From Polyangiaceae bacterium (GTDB taxonomy: Bacteria; Myxococcota_A; Polyangia; Polyangiales; Polyangiaceae), in contig JAHBVY010000001.1 of NCBI GenBank assembly GCA_019637265.1, positions 1 to 64,000 of the forward strand: a stretch of 64,000 bases of DNA, read 5' to 3'. The translations under genes were made by a program, and so were the position numbers. Below, in pieces: positions 60,448 through 64,000 of the stretch. Within the stretch, counting starts at the first letter, position 1, and every line of letters starts with the position of its first letter. The notes under the pieces were generated by a model that saw only the letters and a program-made list of their open reading frames with translations, made no database searches and was not told where the DNA came from.

Positions 60448-60804
60448 ATGTTTCGCGAGGCTCTCCAAGGCGTGGTGGAAGGGACCGACGGCGGGGTCGC
60501 CGGTGTGCTGATGGACTTCGAGGGGATCCCCCTCGAGACCTACGTCAAGGAGGGCGCGCTCGACATCGAGGCGGTGGGCGCCGAGGTGAGCGTGGTGGTC
60601 AAGGCCATCCAGCGCGCGACGGAGATGCTCGACGCGGGGGAGACCCAGGAGGTCGCCTTCAAGTCCGAGCGCCTGGTGACCCTGATCCGAGTGGTCAATG
60701 AGACGTACTTCTTGGCGCTCACCCTCAAGCCCGGCGGCAACCTCGGTAAGGGGCGCTTCCTACTCCGCACCACCGCCCCGCGGCTGCTCCCTGAGCTGTC
60801 TTGA
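60448..60804 (+). CDS. Roadblock/LC7 domain protein
   Basis: 118 residues, the usual Roadblock size. Segments REALQGVVEGTDGGVAGVLMDFEGIPLETYVKEG and AEVSVVVKAIQRATEMLDAGETQEVAFKSERLVTLIRVVNETYFLALTL form the alpha-beta-alpha dimer fold of the family, of which MglB, a GTPase-activating partner of the polarity GTPase MglA in myxobacteria, is the best-known member. No GTPase gene is adjacent, so it may serve another small GTPase. The ATG of MFREALQGV was chosen; the longer upstream frame is rejected. Its stop overlaps the TTG start of aroQ (TTGA), so translation is coupled. Confidence 0.85.
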   Translation: MFREALQGVVEGTDGGVAGVLMDFEGIPLETYVKEGALDIEAVGAEVSVVVKAIQRATEMLDAGETQEVAFKSERLVTLIRVVNETYFLALTLKPGGNLGKGRFLLRTTAPRLLPELS

Positions 60805-61301
60805 GCGATCGGGCTCCGCTGGATGAAGCTGGCGCCGCGGGCGCAGGCCCGGTTCGGCTGTTGGTTTTGAACGGGCCCAACCTCGATCGCCTGGGGCGGC
60901 GCGAGCCGGAGATCTACGGTCACCAGACGCTCGCCGATCTCGAGCGAGCGCTGGCGGCGGAGGCAGCGACGCTCGGCGCTGCCATCGTGTGTCGCCAGTC
61001 GAACCACGAGGGTGACTTGGTGGGTTGGGTCGGCGCCGCCGAAGACGAGGGCTTCCACGCCATCCTCCTCAACGCGGGCGCGCTCACTCACACGAGCTAC
61101 TCGCTGTACGACGCGCTTCGTGGATCGAGCCTCCCTTGCGTGGAGGTGCACCTCTCGAACCCCGAGGCGCGCGAGCCGTTCCGACACCAGAGCGTGATCG
61201 CCGCGGCCTGCGTGGGGAAGGTCTCCGGGTTCGGTGTGGCTTCTTACGCGCTCGCTGCGCGCGGCGCCTTGGCGGTGCTCGCGAAGGCAGCGTCAGACTA
61301 G
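60801..61301 (+). CDS. aroQ: Type II 3-dehydroquinate dehydratase
   Basis: 166 residues, the size of the type II enzyme, which converts 3-dehydroquinate to 3-dehydroshikimate in the shikimate pathway. The family blocks are LLVLNGPNLDRLGRREPEIYG (in the last part of this the catalytic Tyr39), CRQSNHEGDLVGWV, ILLNAGALTHTSYSLYDAL and VEVHLSNPEAREPFRHQSV, which hold the active-site His and Arg residues. The first ~16 residues are an extra tail, and the TTG start overlaps the Roadblock stop; a later start is possible only at the loss of part of the tail. The pairing with a Roadblock gene is unusual. Confidence 0.95.
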   Translation: MSDRAPLDEAGAAGAGPVRLLVLNGPNLDRLGRREPEIYGHQTLADLERALAAEAATLGAAIVCRQSNHEGDLVGWVGAAEDEGFHAILLNAGALTHTSYSLYDALRGSSLPCVEVHLSNPEAREPFRHQSVIAAACVGKVSGFGVASYALAARGALAVLAKAASD

Positions 61302-61338
61302 GTTCCTCCCGCGCCGCGAAGGTTGGTACCCTCGCCCC

Positions 61339-64000
61339 ATGGGTGACCGCGCGAGCCGTTTCAGTGTTTACGTCCCTGAGCCCGAGGCGCGCCTCAACAT
61401 GGGGCGGCCGATCCACAAAGAGGAGGACGCGACCCCCTTCGGGTACACCGGCGTGAGCGTGCAGTCCTCGATGCACCTGTTCATCGACGTCAACAAGCAC
61501 ACGCTGGTGCAGGGCTGGGGTCATTCCATGTGGCAAATGGCCGGGAAGGTCCTCCAATACTCCGGCGGTGACACGGTGATGGCCTCGGGCGGCGCGAGCA
61601 CGCTGGCGGCGAGCTCGCGGGTGGTGATCACGGCGGGCGCTGGCCAGGGCTCGTACCACGCGCTGGACCACGGCATGCCGCACATGGCTCCGCGCATGAA
61701 CGACTACAACCGCCTGGATCTGCACTATCAGGTGGAGGGGGCCCACAACGGCGTGAAGGCGCTGCTCTACGGAGAAGCGAGCTGGAAGAAGGCCCAGGAG
61801 CACCCCCAAGACGCGCAGTTGAAGGAGGCGGAGAGCGGCTACGCCGGCGGGCTGCTCGAGGACTTGCGCGCTCGCATGGAGGACGTGGGGCACACGCCGA
61901 GCACCATCACCACGGCGCTGCAGCCCCTCGAGTGGGAGGGCAACCGCATCGAGATGAGGAACGGCCCAGCAGGTGGCCCCGCGAGCGTGTACCCACAGCT
62001 CGCCTCGTTCGATCCGTACCCAGTGGCGAGCGCCCGCTCGCCGATGGGGGCGGCGGCCATCTTCGGGCGTTACCTCCAGACGGTGAACTTCTTTCACCGC
62101 TTCGTGGACGTGCTCGAGAAGATCATGCCGGCCATCACCGAGAACAACTTCGTCTCCAGTCGGCTGCAGACGCTTATTTCCGTATGGGAAAATGCTTGCT
62201 TGATCTTGCCGGCCTCGCTCCGGGTAGCGGACATCGCGCGCTGGAATCGCGCGGACGGCTCCCACAGCGACGCCTGGACGAAGGATGAGTGGTCGGGCGT
62301 CGCGGATCGCCACAAGACGGCGGAGGGGTTCGATCCGACCAAGGCGAAGCTCATGAGCTCGCCGTCGCCTTACACCCTGTCAGGGGACATGAAGCTGAAG
62401 GTGCGTGATGCGCCCGGTGGGGCGTGGAAGGAGCTCACGCTGTCGCCCCAGGGCACCGCGGCGAGCCCGATCTCGATCCAGTTCGCGGAGGGTTACGAGG
62501 CGATTCAGGTGCCGGAGACGGAGGGCGCCGCGGTGGATCTTGCCTTGGGGGTGGCGACCTTCAGGGGCGGCCAGTGGGTCAATGTGCCTGACGGTTTCCA
62601 GGTGGCGGGTGGCGTCTTCTCACGCGAGGATGGCGAGCTGTTCAGCTGGGTGCCGAAGCCGGGGGGCCCCGTGATCTCGCCGCTGGCGAGCGGTAGCCTC
62701 ACCGTGGTCGTGGACGGGACGCCTCACACGGTCTCTTGGGCGGAGATTGGCGTGGTGCCGAAGGCGCAGCGCGCGGACAAGCTCAAGCAGCAGCTGGCGA
62801 GGTTCGATGGCACGCAGGTGACGAGTGAGTTGCTCGGCGCCGCCTCGATGATCGAGGTGCCCGGCAGCAAGTGGCTCGGGACGGCTCACGAGCGGACGTC
62901 GCGCGGCGCGGACGCGGGCACCGCCGCCTGGCTCGCGGCGCAGCTCAACACGCTGGGGCTGAACTTCGAGGCGTCCGAGGACACGGAGTCGGGCCGAACG
63001 GTCTGCTCGATCAAGCACAACGACTCTGGTGAGAGCTCTTACCTGGAGGTCCAGGGCGGGCCCACGGCGGCGTTGTTCGGCTCTGACCCGGCGAAGGACC
63101 AGGGCAAGAGCCCGAGCGCGCTCGAGAACCACAGCACGCTCGCCGCGCTCCAGGTCGAGGTATCCACCTACCCGCTCGACGTCCAGAACACGATGCGTCC
63201 GGTGATCGAGGCGTTCAAAGACGTGATGGCGGTGTACGACGCCATCAAGTCGATCGCCGACAACCTGCTCGACCTCGCTGGCTTGAAGCTCGGCCCGCCC
63301 TCATCGCTGGGCCTGTTCGGAGGCGACGGCATCACCCTGGGGACGGGCGGCCGGCTGTTCAGCGTCTCCGAGGGCATCACCCTGATCTCGGCCTCGGGCG
63401 GTGACCCAGACGAGCGGAAGTTCGCGATGGGGCCGCTGGAGAAGTGGCTCTCCAAGATCAGCGACTGGGATCCGATCAAGGAATACTGGAAGAACCGCGA
63501 CCAGGGGCACCCGTTTCAGGTCAAGAAGAAGCCAACTCATGGGAGCACGGCGGTGCGCGTGGTGAGCGGATCGGACGTCATGGTCATGGCGGCTGACGAT
63601 GTGCGCTCGCTCGCCATCGGCTGCGCCTCACTCGAAGGCAATCGCGTGGAGCTGACCGCGCACCAGGGGGGGATCCACCTGGGCGCGCGCGACTCCAACG
63701 TGCAGGTGCAGGGGAAATACTTGCTCTTCGGCTTGGAGGGGAAGGCGGCCCTCGGTAAGCAAGCGGCGACGGAGGCGATCAGGCTGGTCAGCGCCACGAA
63801 GCTCGAGCTGAAGAACAAGCAGGCCGCTCAGGTGCTGAATGATGGCGTGATCCAGATCGGCGCTCGCGGCAGCCAGGCGTTCGAGGTGGACCTGGACGCG
63901 CCGCGGCTCTACGTGAAGGTCGCGCCGGGGGGCGGTGAGGTCGGGATCGGAACGGGGGACAACAGCGGCGCCGTGGCGAGCGGCGTGCTGGTGGATCACA
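61339..64000 (+). CDS. Large beta-repeat protein, VgrG/tail-spike-like (truncated by window end)
   Basis: At least 887 residues, open to the last base; no stop is reached. No signal peptide. The N-terminal region includes SSMHLFIDVNKHTLVQGWGHSMW and DTVMASGGASTLAASSRVVITAGAG, and the C-terminal part contains SGSDVMVMAADDVRSLAIG, GGIHLGARDSNVQVQGKYLLFG and LKNKQAAQVLNDGVIQIGARG. Such repeating short V/I-x-A-x-G strands look like the beta-prism and DUF2345-type tail of VgrG or phage spike proteins, which are cargo-bearing tips of contractile systems. The middle (200-420) is helical and without recognised domain. Function and completeness cannot be judged from this window; the neighbouring window would tell. 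The ATG has AAGG about 18 bases upstream, so start choice is moderately secure. Confidence 0.6.
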   Translation, partial: MGDRASRFSVYVPEPEARLNMGRPIHKEEDATPFGYTGVSVQSSMHLFIDVNKHTLVQGWGHSMWQMAGKVLQYSGGDTVMASGGASTLAASSRVVITAGAGQGSYHALDHGMPHMAPRMNDYNRLDLHYQVEGAHNGVKALLYGEASWKKAQEHPQDAQLKEAESGYAGGLLEDLRARMEDVGHTPSTITTALQPLEWEGNRIEMRNGPAGGPASVYPQLASFDPYPVASARSPMGAAAIFGRYLQTVNFFHRFVDVLEKIMPAITENNFVSSRLQTLISVWENACLILPASLRVADIARWNRADGSHSDAWTKDEWSGVADRHKTAEGFDPTKAKLMSSPSPYTLSGDMKLKVRDAPGGAWKELTLSPQGTAASPISIQFAEGYEAIQVPETEGAAVDLALGVATFRGGQWVNVPDGFQVAGGVFSREDGELFSWVPKPGGPVISPLASGSLTVVVDGTPHTVSWAEIGVVPKAQRADKLKQQLARFDGTQVTSELLGAASMIEVPGSKWLGTAHERTSRGADAGTAAWLAAQLNTLGLNFEASEDTESGRTVCSIKHNDSGESSYLEVQGGPTAALFGSDPAKDQGKSPSALENHSTLAALQVEVSTYPLDVQNTMRPVIEAFKDVMAVYDAIKSIADNLLDLAGLKLGPPSSLGLFGGDGITLGTGGRLFSVSEGITLISASGGDPDERKFAMGPLEKWLSKISDWDPIKEYWKNRDQGHPFQVKKKPTHGSTAVRVVSGSDVMVMAADDVRSLAIGCASLEGNRVELTAHQGGIHLGARDSNVQVQGKYLLFGLEGKAALGKQAATEAIRLVSATKLELKNKQAAQVLNDGVIQIGARGSQAFEVDLDAPRLYVKVAPGGGEVGIGTGDNSGAVASGVLVDH

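Overview
The window is a GC-rich bacterial chromosome segment (about 70% G+C by eye, strong G/C third positions, frequent GTG and one TTG start, stop/start overlaps). The gene set suggests a Myxococcota-type organism: a complete type II secretion operon in gspC-to-gspN order, very large TPR proteins, a kinase-like/TPR fusion, an NtrC-type activator, a Roadblock protein and many lipoproteins. This is inferred from gene content; no 16S rRNA or other marker phylogeny is available. No tRNA, rRNA, IS element, prophage or CRISPR array was recognised.

Layout. 1-4.7 kb: an AT-richer AAA ATPase gene that looks foreign, a convergent lipoprotein, and an enoyl-CoA hydratase. 4.8-6.7 kb: 3-hydroxyacyl-CoA dehydrogenase (with the hydratase, a beta-oxidation/butyryl-CoA pair) and a divergent TPR lipoprotein. 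6.8-18.1 kb: one 3749-residue TPR protein. 18.2-21.2 kb: DUF374 acyltransferase, class IV aminotransferase, beta-repeat lipoprotein. 21.3-26.1 kb (minus): dnaX, recR, ridA and an unknown gene, with a 48-bp tandem repeat where ybaB often lies between dnaX and recR. 26.2-32.3 kb: lipoprotein, membrane histidine kinase coupled to a DUF2804 protein, a minus-strand HExxH-domain protein, and a coupled ferredoxin/isochorismatase-like pair.

32.3-49.1 kb is the most coherent region. An NtrC-family sigma-54 activator, preceded by repeats and palindromes, is followed by a near-consensus -24/-12 sigma-54 promoter 42 bp before gspC. Then come gspC-D-E-F, an extra GspG-like gene without a prepilin motif, and gspG-H-I-J-K-L-M-N. 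The simplest reading is that the activator switches on the secretion operon. Prepilin peptidase (GspO) and pilotin (GspS) are not in the window.

49.2-64 kb: a minus-strand 1770-residue kinase-like/TPR protein with repeats like those of the giant TPR protein, a divergent FtsB-like gene, a MshEN-GAF-like fusion, a VOC protein, a putative outer-membrane barrel, an aconitase-superfamily protein lacking the iron-sulfur cysteines, a Roadblock protein coupled to aroQ, and a large reading frame with VgrG-like beta repeats that runs off the end.

Two dispersed intergenic repeats recur: REP-like palindromes ending in CCCCTAC, and a CCAACCCCC motif usually next to an A6/T6 tract. Start sites were chosen from Shine-Dalgarno spacing, signal peptides or family alignment where possible; uncertain ones are flagged.
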